DNA from: an uncultured Lysobacteraceae bacterium
Lineage (GTDB): Bacteria; Pseudomonadota; Gammaproteobacteria; Xanthomonadales; Xanthomonadaceae
Reading direction: 5' to 3'
Assembly: GCA_902825775.1 (NCBI GenBank)
Contig: CADECF010000019.1
Span: 1 to 45,294 of the forward strand
Length of the DNA: 45,294 bases
Both the position numbers and the translations under genes were made by a program. Below, one piece after another: positions 8,421 through 17,418 of this stretch. The notes under the pieces were generated by a model. That model had not been told where the DNA came from. It made no database searches and saw nothing but the letters and a program-made list of their open reading frames with translations. Each line of letters begins with the position of its first letter. The stretch's first letter is position 1.

Positions 8421-8545
8421 CGTAGGGTGGGCCTCGGCCCACCGTCGCCATGCTGCAAGAAAGGAAAGGCTCCGGCGAAGCGCTTATTTCGCCATCGTTC
8501 GTCGCGCATGAGCGATGGCGATGGTGGGCCAAGGCCCACCCTACG
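8421..8545. repeat. Inverted GTAGGGTGGGCC repeat pair
   Basis: CGTAGGGTGGGC at 8421-8432 is mirrored by GCCCACCCTACG at 8534-8545. Each arm is itself a small palindrome (GTGGGCCTCGGCCCAC and GTGGGCCAAGGCCCAC), and the ~85-base spacer contains no obvious gene. It fills the whole gap between two convergent genes, and its right end abuts the stop codon of the downstream minus-strand gene. This is a dispersed-repeat architecture distinct from the GTGGGAGCGGCTTCAG family. Confidence 0.85.
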
Positions 8546-9466
8546 TCAGGCCGCAACGACGTTGTTGTTGCCGCCGTCGCCGCGTGCGGACTCGCCGCCT
8601 GCGACATCGCGCCACACGTGATACATGACGCCGAAAATGACCACGTACAGGATCAGGATGAAGGCCAGGTAGACCGGCGCGGCCAGAATCACCGCCATGG
8701 CCGGATGGATCAGCGCGCCGATGACGCCCAACAGCGCCACCAGCAGGCCCACCACCAGCACCAGCACCAGCGCGAACACCAGCCAGATCACCAGCAGCAC
8801 CAGCAACGGCAGCAGATTCTTGAGCGCGCCGACCAGACCATCCGACAACGCACCGCCGACGCCGCGATCGGTCAACGCGATCTGGCCGAAGGCGACCGCA
8901 TACGCGCCTTGCACGAACAGGCCGAACAGGATCGATAAACCCACCACCGTGCCGAACCCGGACGGCAATTCCGGCAGCGACGCCGGCGTCGCGCCGCCCG
9001 CCGCCTGCGCGGTCAGCACCTGCATGTACCAGGACACGATGCCGGGCCCGAACACGGCGAAGATCGCGCCGAACACCGCGATCGCGATCACCGTCAACAG
9101 GATCGCCAACGCGATCATGCGCGGCGCGCCCTGGCCGGCTTTGAACGTATCGAAGATCGCCGTCGCCTGGGTATCGCGGCCGTTCTCGCTGGCATCGATC
9201 ACGCGCAGGAAACCGCCGAGCACCGGCGGCATCACCAGCAGCGAGAACAGCAGGCTGAAGCCGGCCAGGCCGAGCATCGCGGTCACGCTGGTCATCTTCA
9301 ATCCCACCTGCGCGATCAACTGCACCACCGTGGGGATCAACGCCACCACCAACAGCAAAGCCGCACCGCCGAAGATCGCCTTCGGATTGTTACGCCCCAG
9401 ATTGATGCCCTGCATCATCCAGCGCCAGCCGGCTCCAGGCCCCATCGCACGCATCTGCATGTCCAA
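8546..9466 (-). CDS. Multi-pass inner-membrane protein, BPSS1780-like
   Basis: A 306-residue very hydrophobic protein with roughly six to seven membrane segments (about residues 33-55, 62-85, 115-145, 165-185, 210-245 and 255-285). The N-terminal GAGWRWMMQGINLGRNNPKAIFG matches the GWxW...G..LFxxxP start of BPSS1780-family membrane proteins, which are of unknown function. Gly/Ala- and Val/Leu-rich helices make homology hard to judge by eye. The gene stands alone, its promoter side facing the glutamine amidotransferase gene, which is on the same strand. No substrate or partner can be suggested. Confidence 0.8.
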   Translation of the reverse strand: MDMQMRAMGPGAGWRWMMQGINLGRNNPKAIFGGAALLLVVALIPTVVQLIAQVGLKMTSVTAMLGLAGFSLLFSLLVMPPVLGGFLRVIDASENGRDTQATAIFDTFKAGQGAPRMIALAILLTVIAIAVFGAIFAVFGPGIVSWYMQVLTAQAAGGATPASLPELPSGFGTVVGLSILFGLFVQGAYAVAFGQIALTDRGVGGALSDGLVGALKNLLPLLVLLVIWLVFALVLVLVVGLLVALLGVIGALIHPAMAVILAAPVYLAFILILYVVIFGVMYHVWRDVAGGESARGDGGNNNVVAA

Positions 9467-9524
9467 CCCCTTGGTTTGATCGATGGCCTTCCCAGGCCGT
9501 TCGGCGCCATCCTAACCGATCGTT

Positions 9525-10265
9525 TCAGCGCCCGCGCAGGCCGCTGCGCGCGTGTTTCACGAACCGGCGCAACACGCGCCGCGCCTGCGGCGCCGCGGTC
9601 ACCGACGCCGACACTTCGCGCCAGTCGCGGCCCTCGTGAGCCAAGGCTTCGCGGCGCGCGTGCACATACCCGCGCATGTGCGCCGCGCTGAATTCGGGAT
9701 GGAATTGCACGCCCCAGGCGTTGTCGCCCCAGCGGAACGCATGGCAGGCGTCGTGCACCGATTTGGCCAACACGGTCGCACCGTCGGGCGCGCGCAACAC
9801 GGTCTGCAGATGCGTGGCCTGCGCCGGGAATTGCGCGGGCAAGCCCGCGAACAGCGGGTCGTCGCCGGCATGCGGGTGCAATTCCAGGCCGATCGTGCCC
9901 ATCTCCCGCCCTTGCGGATGGTCGCCGACCTCGCCGCCGAGCGCGTGCGCGAGCAGCTGATGGCCGTAGCAGATGCCGAACAACGGCACGCCGGCATGCG
10001 CCGCTTCGCGCAGCCATTGCGCGCTGCGTTCGCTCCAGTCGCGGCGCTCGGTGACCATGGCGCCCGAGCCGGTGACGATGACGCCGGCGAAACCGTCGCG
10101 GCGCGGCAGCGCGTCGCCGCTTTCGACCCGGGCTACCACCGCCTCGTCGGCGCGCAGGCCGGCGGCGACGCGGATCCAGTGGGGAAAGCCGCCGTGGCGG
10201 CGCATCGAAGCCACCGGCTGGCCGGTTTCCACGATCAGGAAGGGCGAGTCGAAGGTGTCTTGCAC
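9525..10265 (-). CDS. Class I glutamine amidotransferase (GATase1)
   Basis: This is a 246-residue stand-alone class I glutamine amidotransferase. The nucleophile elbow is FGICYGHQLLAHALGG with Cys99, and the His/Glu pair of the triad is in WGVQFHPEFS (His189, Glu191). The oxyanion region is IVTGSGAMVTER (63-74). Proteins of this type are often annotated as GMP synthase-like. They hydrolyse glutamine or gamma-glutamyl compounds and may act in glutathione or gamma-glutamyl amine breakdown. No synthetase partner is adjacent, so the substrate is open. It is divergent from glyQ across 103 bases. Confidence 0.9.
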   Translation of the reverse strand: MQDTFDSPFLIVETGQPVASMRRHGGFPHWIRVAAGLRADEAVVARVESGDALPRRDGFAGVIVTGSGAMVTERRDWSERSAQWLREAAHAGVPLFGICYGHQLLAHALGGEVGDHPQGREMGTIGLELHPHAGDDPLFAGLPAQFPAQATHLQTVLRAPDGATVLAKSVHDACHAFRWGDNAWGVQFHPEFSAAHMRGYVHARREALAHEGRDWREVSASVTAAPQARRVLRRFVKHARSGLRGR

Positions 10266-10288
10266 GAGGCTGAAATCCTGTCGAAGCC

Positions 10289-10315
10289 GGCCCGCAGCGG
10301 GCCTCCCCGTATACT
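10289..10315 (+). promoter_or_regulatory. Putative glyQ promoter region with a palindrome
   Basis: TATACT at 10310-10315 is a good -10 hexamer, 53 bases upstream of the glyQ ATG. I find no convincing -35 at 16-18 bases. Immediately upstream lies a perfect 7-base palindrome, GGCCCGC-A-GCGGGCC (10289-10303), overlapping where the -35/-10 spacer would be. It could be an operator or a transcript structure of the divergent gene. This is inferred from sequence only. Confidence 0.4.
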
Positions 10316-10368
10316 AACCGGCCCTCATTGCCTGCCGGTCGCGACCCCGCTCCGCACCAAGGATTCCG

Positions 10369-11286
<918 letters not shown>

Positions 11287-11400
11287 GGGTTCGGCGAAGC
11301 GACGTCGTTCAATCTCGCGTCGTACTCCGAACCCTCATCCGCCCTTCGGGCACCTTCTCCCGGTGGGAGAAGGAAGAGCTGAAAATAATAGAGCCGCACC

Positions 11401-13431
11401 ATGACCGACATGAAACCGCTGTTGATCGAACTGGGCACAGAAGAGCTGCCGGTCAAGGCATTGCCCGGCCTGGCGCAGGCCTTTTTCGACGGCGTCATCG
11501 ACGGTTTGAACAAACGCGGCATCGCTTTCGACCGCGGCGAAGCCAAGCCGCTGTATACGCCGCGCCGTCTGGCGGTCTGTCTGCCGGGCGTGGCCGTCGA
11601 ACAACCCGAACAAGCTTCGGAAGTGCTCGGTCCGTATCTCAACATCGCGCTCGACGCCAACGGCGAGCCGACCAAGGCCCTGCAGGGCTTCGCCCAGAAA
11701 GCGGGCGTGGACTGGACCGCGCTCGAGAAAACCAGCGACGCCAAAGGCGAGCGTTTCGTGCACCGCGCGGTGAAGCCGGGCGCGCGCACGCGCGATCTGC
11801 TGCCGGAAATCGTGCGCGAAGCCATCGCCGCCATGCCGATCCCCAAGCCGATGCGCTGGGGAGATCATGACTACGCCTTCGCGCGGCCGGTGCACTGGCT
11901 GGTGCTGCTGATGGGCAAGGACGTGATCGACGGCGAAGTGCTCGGCGTCAAGGCCGACCGCATGAGCCGCGGCCACCGTTTCCTGCACGACAAACCGGTG
12001 TGGGTGAACGATCCGATCGAATATCTCGAAGCGATGCGCGGCGCCAAGGTGCTCGCCGATCCCGACGAACGCCGCGAACGCATCGTGCGCGAAGTCGAAC
12101 AGGCCGCCGCCAAAGCCGGCGGCGAGGCGCGCATCGACGACGACAACCTCGAGCAGGTGAACTGCCTGGTCGAATGGCCCAAAGCGATCCTGTGCTCGTT
12201 CGAGGAAGAATTCCTGGCCGTACCGCAGGAAGCGCTGATCGCGACGATGGAATCCAATCAGAAGTTCTTTCCGGTGTTGGGCGCGGACGGCAAACTCACC
12301 GAGAATTTCATCGGCATCGCCAACATCGATTCCAAAGACGAGTCCGAGATCCGCAAGGGCTACGAACGCGTGATCCGCCCGCGTTTCGCCGATGCCAAGT
12401 TCTTCTTCGTCGAAGACATGAAGCAGGGCCTGGCATCGATGAACGAAGGGCTGAAGACCGTCACTTACCAAGCCAAGCTCGGCACCGTCGCCGACAAAGT
12501 CGCGCGCGTGGCCGCGCTGGCCGAGACGATCGCCGGCGAAGCCGGCGTCGATCCGAAACTCGCGCGCCGCGCAGCGGAATTGTCCAAAGCCGATCTGCAG
12601 TCGCGGTTGGTGAACGAATTCCCGGAACTGCAGGGCATCGCCGGCCGTTACTACGCCGCGGTCGAACGCGAACCGCTGGAAGTCGCCAATGCGATCGACG
12701 AGGCTTATATGCCGCGGTTCGCTGGCGATGCGATCGCGCCGTCGCCGTTGGGCAAGGTCGTCGCGATCGCGGAACGGCTGGACACGTTGGCGGGCGGCTT
12801 TCAAGCGGGCCTGAAGCCGACCGGCAACAAGGATCCGTTCGCGCTGCGGCGCAACGCGCTGGGGCTGGCGCGCACGCTGATCGAGGGCGGCTTGGACATC
12901 GATCTGGCCGCGCGTGCCGGCGATGAGATCTACGATTTCACGCTCGAGCGCTTGCGTGGCTACTACGCCGATCAAAGCGTCCCGCCGCAGCAATTCGAGT
13001 CGGTCGCCGCCTTGCGCAAGGGCTCGCTTCCCGACTTCGACAAGCGCCTGAAGGCCATCGGTGAATTCGCAAAGCTGCCGGAAGCCGAAGCGCTGGCTGC
13101 GGCGAACAAGCGCATTCGCAATATCTTGAGGAAAGCCGAAGGCGAGATTCCTGACGCCGTAAACCCTGCGCTGTTGACGGAAACCGGCGAACGCGACCTG
13201 CACGGAGCCGTGGAACAAGCCATCGCCGATACCGACGAAGCTTTGAAGAAACGCGATTACGTCGCCGTGCTCGGCCGCCTGGCACGGTTACGTCCGCAAG
13301 TGGATGCGTTCTTCGACGGCGTGATGGTCAACGTCGACGACGCAGCCGTGCGCAGCAACCGCCTCGCCCTGCTGCAACGGCTGGCCGATCGTTTGGGCAG
13401 CGTCGCGGCGATCGAACATCTGTCGGCCTAG
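11401..13431 (+). CDS. glyS: Glycine-tRNA ligase beta subunit GlyS
   Basis: GlyS is the beta subunit of bacterial glycyl-tRNA synthetase, carrying the tRNA-binding parts. The 676-residue product (E. coli 689) has the characteristic N-terminus [27 protein letters not shown]-like and MRWG blocks ([20 protein letters not shown] near residue 150), [24 protein letters not shown], and the C-terminal DALR-like helical domain. The second in-frame ATG (11410) is an alternative start and would remove three residues. A GAAGGAAGAG stretch about 25 bases upstream belongs to the repeat that separates it from glyQ. Confidence 0.96.
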   Translation: MTDMKPLLIELGTEELPVKALPGLAQAFFDGVIDGLNKRGIAFDRGEAKPLYTPRRLAVCLPGVAVEQPEQASEVLGPYLNIALDANGEPTKALQGFAQKAGVDWTALEKTSDAKGERFVHRAVKPGARTRDLLPEIVREAIAAMPIPKPMRWGDHDYAFARPVHWLVLLMGKDVIDGEVLGVKADRMSRGHRFLHDKPVWVNDPIEYLEAMRGAKVLADPDERRERIVREVEQAAAKAGGEARIDDDNLEQVNCLVEWPKAILCSFEEEFLAVPQEALIATMESNQKFFPVLGADGKLTENFIGIANIDSKDESEIRKGYERVIRPRFADAKFFFVEDMKQGLASMNEGLKTVTYQAKLGTVADKVARVAALAETIAGEAGVDPKLARRAAELSKADLQSRLVNEFPELQGIAGRYYAAVEREPLEVANAIDEAYMPRFAGDAIAPSPLGKVVAIAERLDTLAGGFQAGLKPTGNKDPFALRRNALGLARTLIEGGLDIDLAARAGDEIYDFTLERLRGYYADQSVPPQQFESVAALRKGSLPDFDKRLKAIGEFAKLPEAEALAAANKRIRNILRKAEGEIPDAVNPALLTETGERDLHGAVEQAIADTDEALKKRDYVAVLGRLARLRPQVDAFFDGVMVNVDDAAVRSNRLALLQRLADRLGSVAAIEHLSA

Positions 13432-13499
13432 CGCGAAGTCTTCCCGGCAGCGGCTATGAACCGAGGGACGCCGCGAATCTTCGCGTGCCGCGCTTTCGG

Positions 13500-13929
13500 C
13501 TATGGCAGCTCGAAGTGTTGCCGGTGCCTGTAAATTTCGCACAGCCTCTGCTCGCAGAACGTGAGGCGCAGCGTGTTCCAGAATGTGGGCCCGACGTAGA
13601 AGTCCCACTGGTCCTGGGAGGCGAATGACGCGTAACCGATAGGTTCCAGCGGGGTTTCGATAAAAACCCCTGCCTGGACTCGCCGCAAGGATCCTGCCGC
13701 TGCACTCGTCGGCCTCCACGTATATGTATATCCGCTCGGCGCTTGGAGTCATCAGCCGAAAAGCATTAGGTATCTTTTCGTAGGCCTCACGCTTGGTATC
13801 TCCGATCGACAGTCCGTACAGTTGCCCCGCGGTCACCACGGCGCTCTCGTAGGTCACCCACATATAGAAAATGTAGGCTCCGCACACGGCGAACGGCAGA
13901 CAGAGTGCGTATATCAGTAATTTGCGCAT
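13500..13929 (-). pseudogene. Small membrane-anchored protein gene with a frameshift
   Basis: Two overlapping minus-strand frames together make one plausible protein. The first frame (from ATG 13929) encodes MRKLLIYALCLPFAVCGAYIF, with one membrane helix, then a soluble part up to DECSGRIL (about codon 80). Past about 13690 it runs on into sequence antisense to glyS and becomes meaningless. The second frame, shifted by one base, encodes RRVQAGVFIETPLEPIGY and the rest, ending in a TAG at 13500. One surplus base near 13686-13692 (reading CCTTGCGGCG) would explain this. It is either a recent frameshift or a sequencing error. I do not recognise the family. Confidence 0.65.
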
Positions 13930-13971
13930 GTCGTACTTCCGTGCTGTTGGAGGATGGATCGTTGTGCATCC

Positions 13972-15180
13972 TTACGCCAACCACCGCGCCTGCACGCTAG
14001 CCGGCACCATCGGGCACCACGTTTCCGGCTTCGGCGACAAGACACGACGGATGCGGCCGACGCCGCCGTAAGCGGCATCGCGCAACGGCCGCGGCACGAC
14101 GATCAGCGCGGCGCCGATCGCCGTCCAAAGTCCGCCCAATCTGAGCAGGATTTCGATCGCCGCGTCCGACCGCATGGCGACGCCGCCGTCCACGGCCAAC
14201 AGGACGATGCTGTCGCCGGCGCCGCCGGCCGGCAGCGCCAGCGATTTCCCGGCGGCATCGCGTCCTTGCAGCGGCGCGAAACGGATCCGTCCGCGCGCAT
14301 CCTCCAATGCGGCCAGCCGCACCAGCCTGTGGCAGAAACCGCATTCGCCGTCGTAATACAACGTCGCTTGCGTGGCGCTGCCGCGCACCCAGCGCGGATC
14401 GAAGGCCAGCAGATGGATCAGCAACATCGGGAAGGTCAGGTCGGCGAAGCGCAGGAACGTCAGGAAACCGAACTGCGCGCCGAGCATTCCCAGCCATAGC
14501 CACGGCCGCAGCCGCGACGACAATGCGAGCGGCGCGAACGCCAGTTCCAAATACAGCACGCCCCAGGTGAGCGCGCGCAACAGGCCTTCCTGATCGGCCA
14601 GCCACGCGCGCAGGACGTGATCGCGCGCGAGCGGGTTCTGCAGCACATAAGCGATCGCATCGCCGGACATCCAACTCGGACTCAGCAGCTTGGTATAGCC
14701 GCTGTAGGTATAGGCCACCGCCAGTAACACCCACGAGGCGACTGCCATCGGTTGCGGGACGCGCCAGGCGGCGCGTTCCTCCAACGTGCGCGGTCGCGGC
14801 AGGCAGGCATGGAACAGCAGCATCCAGCCGACCACCGGCAGGCTGGGATTGGCGATCAACGGATTGCGCGCGTACAGCCAGGCGAGCACGCAGGCGAGAA
14901 GCACGGCGGCGATGCGGCTGGCCCGCCCCACGATCAACGCGATCGCGCCGACGACGCCCGCCGACAGCAATAGCGTCACCATCCACGGCGCATCGCTCAG
15001 CGCCAATGGATTCGGCAATACGCCCATCAGCGGACTCAACCGCGCCTGCGCGATCGCGCCGCCGCGTGCGAACACTTCCGCGCCCCAGGGCAACAGATGC
15101 AGGAAATGCACGAGCAGATAGGCGCCCAGCAGGATCCTGACGATCCGGTACTGTCCGTAGGTACGCAGGGAATCATTCAC
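13972..15180 (-). CDS. HTTM domain - DCC (DUF393) thiol-disulfide oxidoreductase fusion
   Basis: This is a 402-residue fusion. Residues ~1-262 form an HTTM-type multi-pass membrane domain (relatives of vitamin K-dependent gamma-carboxylase), with RIVRILLGAYLLVHFLHLLPW and the diagnostic YSGYTKLLSPSWMSGDAI around 159-175. Residues ~272-395 form a DCC domain, with YYDGECGFCHR (Asp277, Cys280, Cys283), FAPLQGRDA and a late ETWCP. DCC proteins are thioredoxin-like redox proteins; HTTM proteins are mostly uncharacterised. The start overlaps the end of the upstream 168-residue gene by 8 bases, so they are coupled. It is the last gene of a three-gene unit. The substrate is unknown. Confidence 0.88.
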   Translation of the reverse strand: MNDSLRTYGQYRIVRILLGAYLLVHFLHLLPWGAEVFARGGAIAQARLSPLMGVLPNPLALSDAPWMVTLLLSAGVVGAIALIVGRASRIAAVLLACVLAWLYARNPLIANPSLPVVGWMLLFHACLPRPRTLEERAAWRVPQPMAVASWVLLAVAYTYSGYTKLLSPSWMSGDAIAYVLQNPLARDHVLRAWLADQEGLLRALTWGVLYLELAFAPLALSSRLRPWLWLGMLGAQFGFLTFLRFADLTFPMLLIHLLAFDPRWVRGSATQATLYYDGECGFCHRLVRLAALEDARGRIRFAPLQGRDAAGKSLALPAGGAGDSIVLLAVDGGVAMRSDAAIEILLRLGGLWTAIGAALIVVPRPLRDAAYGGVGRIRRVLSPKPETWCPMVPASVQARWLA

Positions 15181-15679
15181 AGGCCACGCTCCAGGAAAGC
15201 TCGTAGTCTTTGCGCGCCGGTTCGCGGCGCGGTACGAGTTCGATTTCGACGGCGCTCGGCTGCGCGTCGGTCAGCCGCATTTCGCGCAACAGGCCGCCCG
15301 GCTTGCAGAAGGCGTAGGCCGCAACGCTGCCGGCCATCGGCCGCGTCATCGGCGAGCTGCGCAGCACCGGGCCATAGGACAAGGCCGCGCCGTACACGTT
15401 GCGGCGGTTGTAGGGACCGCGCATGCGGCCGTAGAGCTGCGGCGTCAGTTCGATCCGTTGCGCGCGTCCGTCCGGCTCGCGCCAGGAGATGAAGTAGCGC
15501 GCCGCATAAGTCTCGAAGCCCTGTTGCGCGGTGAACACCTTCATCGCCGGCGCCGCCTGGGTCGCGGCGAGCACGGCCTTGAGTTCGGGCATTGCCGCGA
15601 TGTCGGCAATGGGTTGCGCGACGGCAAGCAGGGCCAATGCGGCGGCGGCGATCCTGATCCGGAGCGGGCTCGTGTTCAT
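15173..15679 (-). CDS. Exported hypothetical protein in the desaturase/HTTM-DCC unit
   Basis: This 168-residue protein has a signal peptide (MNTSPLRIRIAAAALALLAV, cleavage perhaps after residue 22-29). The mature part contains FETYAARYFISWREPDGRAQRIELTPQLYGRMRGPYNRRNVYGAALSYGP and ends in a hydrophilic Cys-containing tail. I do not recognise a characterised family. It starts 4 bases inside the desaturase gene's end and its own end overlaps the HTTM-DCC start by 8 bases, so it sits in an operon where all three products are probably made together. The conserved-looking YGRMRGPYNRRNVYGA block suggests a real protein partner of the membrane enzyme rather than a spurious frame. Confidence 0.8.
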   Translation of the reverse strand: MNTSPLRIRIAAAALALLAVAQPIADIAAMPELKAVLAATQAAPAMKVFTAQQGFETYAARYFISWREPDGRAQRIELTPQLYGRMRGPYNRRNVYGAALSYGPVLRSSPMTRPMAGSVAAYAFCKPGGLLREMRLTDAQPSAVEIELVPRREPARKDYELSWSVACE

Positions 15680-16389
15680 CGCGGCGTCCTCCCGAGCAGC
15701 ATCCGCACCAGCTGGCGTTCGCGATCGCCCGAAAAACCGCAGAGCTCAGGACTCTGCCGCGGATTGTGGAAGGTGCCGAACAGCATGTCCCACAGCGGCA
15801 AGTCGGAAAAGTTCATCCGATGACGGCCGCGCTGGTGATGCACGCGATGGCTTTCCGGCCGCTGGATCACGAAGCCGAGCCAGTACGGCGTACGTACGTT
15901 CCAGTGATAGAAGAGTTCGGCCAGGCCGGTCATCGTCACCGCCAGCGCGGCCGCGGCCGGATCCAGCCCCAGCACGACATACAGCAGCGTGCTGGACAAG
16001 ACGCCGTTGATCGCGATCTCCAGCGGATGCTTGTAGAAGCTGGTGGCCACCTCCAGCCGCGACGCGCTGTGGTGCACCTGATGCAGCCAGCGCCACAGCA
16101 ACGGCACTTCGTGGCGCGCGCGATGCCACCAGTAGTACACGAATGTGATCAGCACGTAGCCGAGCAGCGCGGCCGGCACGGTGGGCAGCGACAGCTGCCA
16201 TAAGCCGATGCCCGGCAGCCACTTGTCCCAGCTGACGGTCGCCAGCCACGCGATGGCCGCCTGGGTCAGGTTCAACGCCGCGGCCCGGGCATAGAACCCG
16301 GTCGCCTTCGGCAGGCGACTGCCGGGCCGGCGATATTCGATGGCGATCATCGCTATCGCGACTAACAACACCAACACGATCGTGGACAC
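15676..16389 (-). CDS. Sterol desaturase / fatty acid hydroxylase family protein
   Basis: The 237-residue inner-membrane protein carries the three histidine boxes of di-iron membrane hydroxylases: HRARH (89-93), HQVHH (103-107) and HRVHH (181-185), plus His121 and His162. It has three to four membrane helices. It starts at a GTG (16387-16389) preceded by AGGGGGTGGAAC, a good ribosome-binding site; no nearer ATG gives the right N-terminus. Family members hydroxylate or desaturate sterols, fatty acids or carotenoids; the substrate here is unknown. It is first in an operon with the exported 168-residue protein and the HTTM-DCC fusion, and is divergent from an HTH regulator. Confidence 0.88.
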   Translation of the reverse strand: MSTIVLVLLVAIAMIAIEYRRPGSRLPKATGFYARAAALNLTQAAIAWLATVSWDKWLPGIGLWQLSLPTVPAALLGYVLITFVYYWWHRARHEVPLLWRWLHQVHHSASRLEVATSFYKHPLEIAINGVLSSTLLYVVLGLDPAAAALAVTMTGLAELFYHWNVRTPYWLGFVIQRPESHRVHHQRGRHRMNFSDLPLWDMLFGTFHNPRQSPELCGFSGDRERQLVRMLLGRTPR

Positions 16390-16477
16390 GTTCCACCCCC
16401 TTGGTGGGAGCGAATGTGGAGTCAGGTAGCCTGCACGGCAACTTTTTTCGACGTTATGGGCGTCATCGGCCACTTTG

Positions 16478-16494
16478 GTATCGAATAGTGATAC
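16478..16494. promoter_or_regulatory. Candidate operator GTATC-N7-GATAC
   Basis: A 5-base inverted repeat, GTATC-GAATAGT-GATAC, lies nine bases before the HTH regulator's ATG, in the divergent region shared with the desaturase operon. Its position would suit autoregulation of the regulator and possibly control of the operon. No Shine-Dalgarno box separates it from the ATG, so the mRNA may have a very short leader. Binding by this regulator is a guess. Confidence 0.4.
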
Positions 16495-16503
16495 TTTTCG
16501 GCC

Positions 16504-17259
16504 ATGAGCCAGGCCAAATCGCTGCATACCGCACTCAAACGCGCGCTGCGCGAACGGGGCTTCACCTACGCCGATGCGGCACGCGTGCTGGGCATCAGCG
16601 AAGCCAGCGTCAAACGTCTGTTCTCGCGCGCGACGCTCAGCCTCGCGCGGATCGAACGCCTCTGCGATTGGCTGGGCATGGATCTGGCCGACCTGGTGTC
16701 GATGAGCGCGCAGAACCAGCCGCTGCTGACGCAGTTGAGCCAACCGCAGGAACGCGCGCTGCTCGCCGAGCCGGCGTTGTTGCTGCTCGCCTACCTCGTG
16801 CTCAATCGCTGGAGCCAGGCCGAGGTCATCGAAGTGTTCCGCTTCGATAAACCCGAGCTGTTCCGGCATCTGGTCAAGCTCGAAAAGCTCGGCCTGCTGG
16901 AATTGCATCCGTTCGACCGGATCAGGATCCGCGCCGCGCGCAATTTCGGTTGGCGCAAGGACGGCCCCATCCAACGCTTCTTCAGCGAACGCGTGCTGCG
17001 CGAGTTCCTGGATACGCGTTTCGATGCGCCGGGCGAAAGGATGCTCTTCGTCGGCGGCATGCTGTCGCGGCCGTCGCTGTTGCGGCTGCACGGGTTGATG
17101 GACCAACTTGCGAAGGATTTCGATCGCCTGGTCGCCGACGACCTGCATTTGCCGGCAGGCGAGCGTTACGGCGTGAGCCTGTTCGCCGGCGCCCGGCCCT
17201 GGGAGTTCAGCGAGTTCACCCGTTTGCGCCGGAGCAAGACCCGCAAAGTTTTTCTGTAA
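16504..17259 (+). CDS. Cro/C1-type helix-turn-helix regulator
   Basis: This is a 251-residue cytosolic protein whose first ~65 residues form a Cro/C1-type HTH: LKRALRERGFTYADAARVLGISEASVKRLFSRATLSLARIERLCDWLGM. The remaining ~185 residues form a helical domain of unknown function (LLLAYLVLNRWSQAEVIEVF, FRHLVKLEKLGLLELHPFDRIRIR, the last suggesting a second winged-helix-like element). The ligand or sensing function is unknown. It is divergent from the sterol-desaturase operon across ~114 bases containing the GTATC-N7-GATAC repeat, and is a likely regulator of it. Confidence 0.85.
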   Translation: MSQAKSLHTALKRALRERGFTYADAARVLGISEASVKRLFSRATLSLARIERLCDWLGMDLADLVSMSAQNQPLLTQLSQPQERALLAEPALLLLAYLVLNRWSQAEVIEVFRFDKPELFRHLVKLEKLGLLELHPFDRIRIRAARNFGWRKDGPIQRFFSERVLREFLDTRFDAPGERMLFVGGMLSRPSLLRLHGLMDQLAKDFDRLVADDLHLPAGERYGVSLFAGARPWEFSEFTRLRRSKTRKVFL

Positions 17260-17290
17260 CGGGTTGCGCATTCCGCACGCACGGCTTTTC

Positions 17291-17372
17291 GTGGGAGCGG
17301 CTTCAGCCGCGAGCTCTTGCCTCGGATCGCTGCGACGGGATGGACGAGCTCGCGGCTGAAGCCGCTCCCACA
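17291..17372. repeat. REP-type inverted repeat, copy 4 of 5
   Basis: GTGGGAGCGGCTTCAGCCGC faces its reverse complement (to 17372), with the inner CGAGCTC paired as well, around a ~30-base spacer. It lies between the HTH regulator and tamA, close upstream of the tamA start, so it may separate the two transcripts. Confidence 0.9.
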
Positions 17373-17418
17373 ACGAGCACGCCTTCATCGCGACATGCAA
17401 TCCCGGTATCCTGCCCTC

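Noticed and set aside
11335-13218. Long minus-strand open frame opposite glyS
   Set aside because: It is complementary to a certain glyS in a GC-rich genome, where antisense frames stay open by codon bias. The translation is Arg/Gln/His-rich and has no domain.
13288-13499. C-terminal part of the minus-strand frame starting at 13929
   Set aside because: This portion overlaps glyS and its sequence changes character at the frameshift; it is not part of the real protein.
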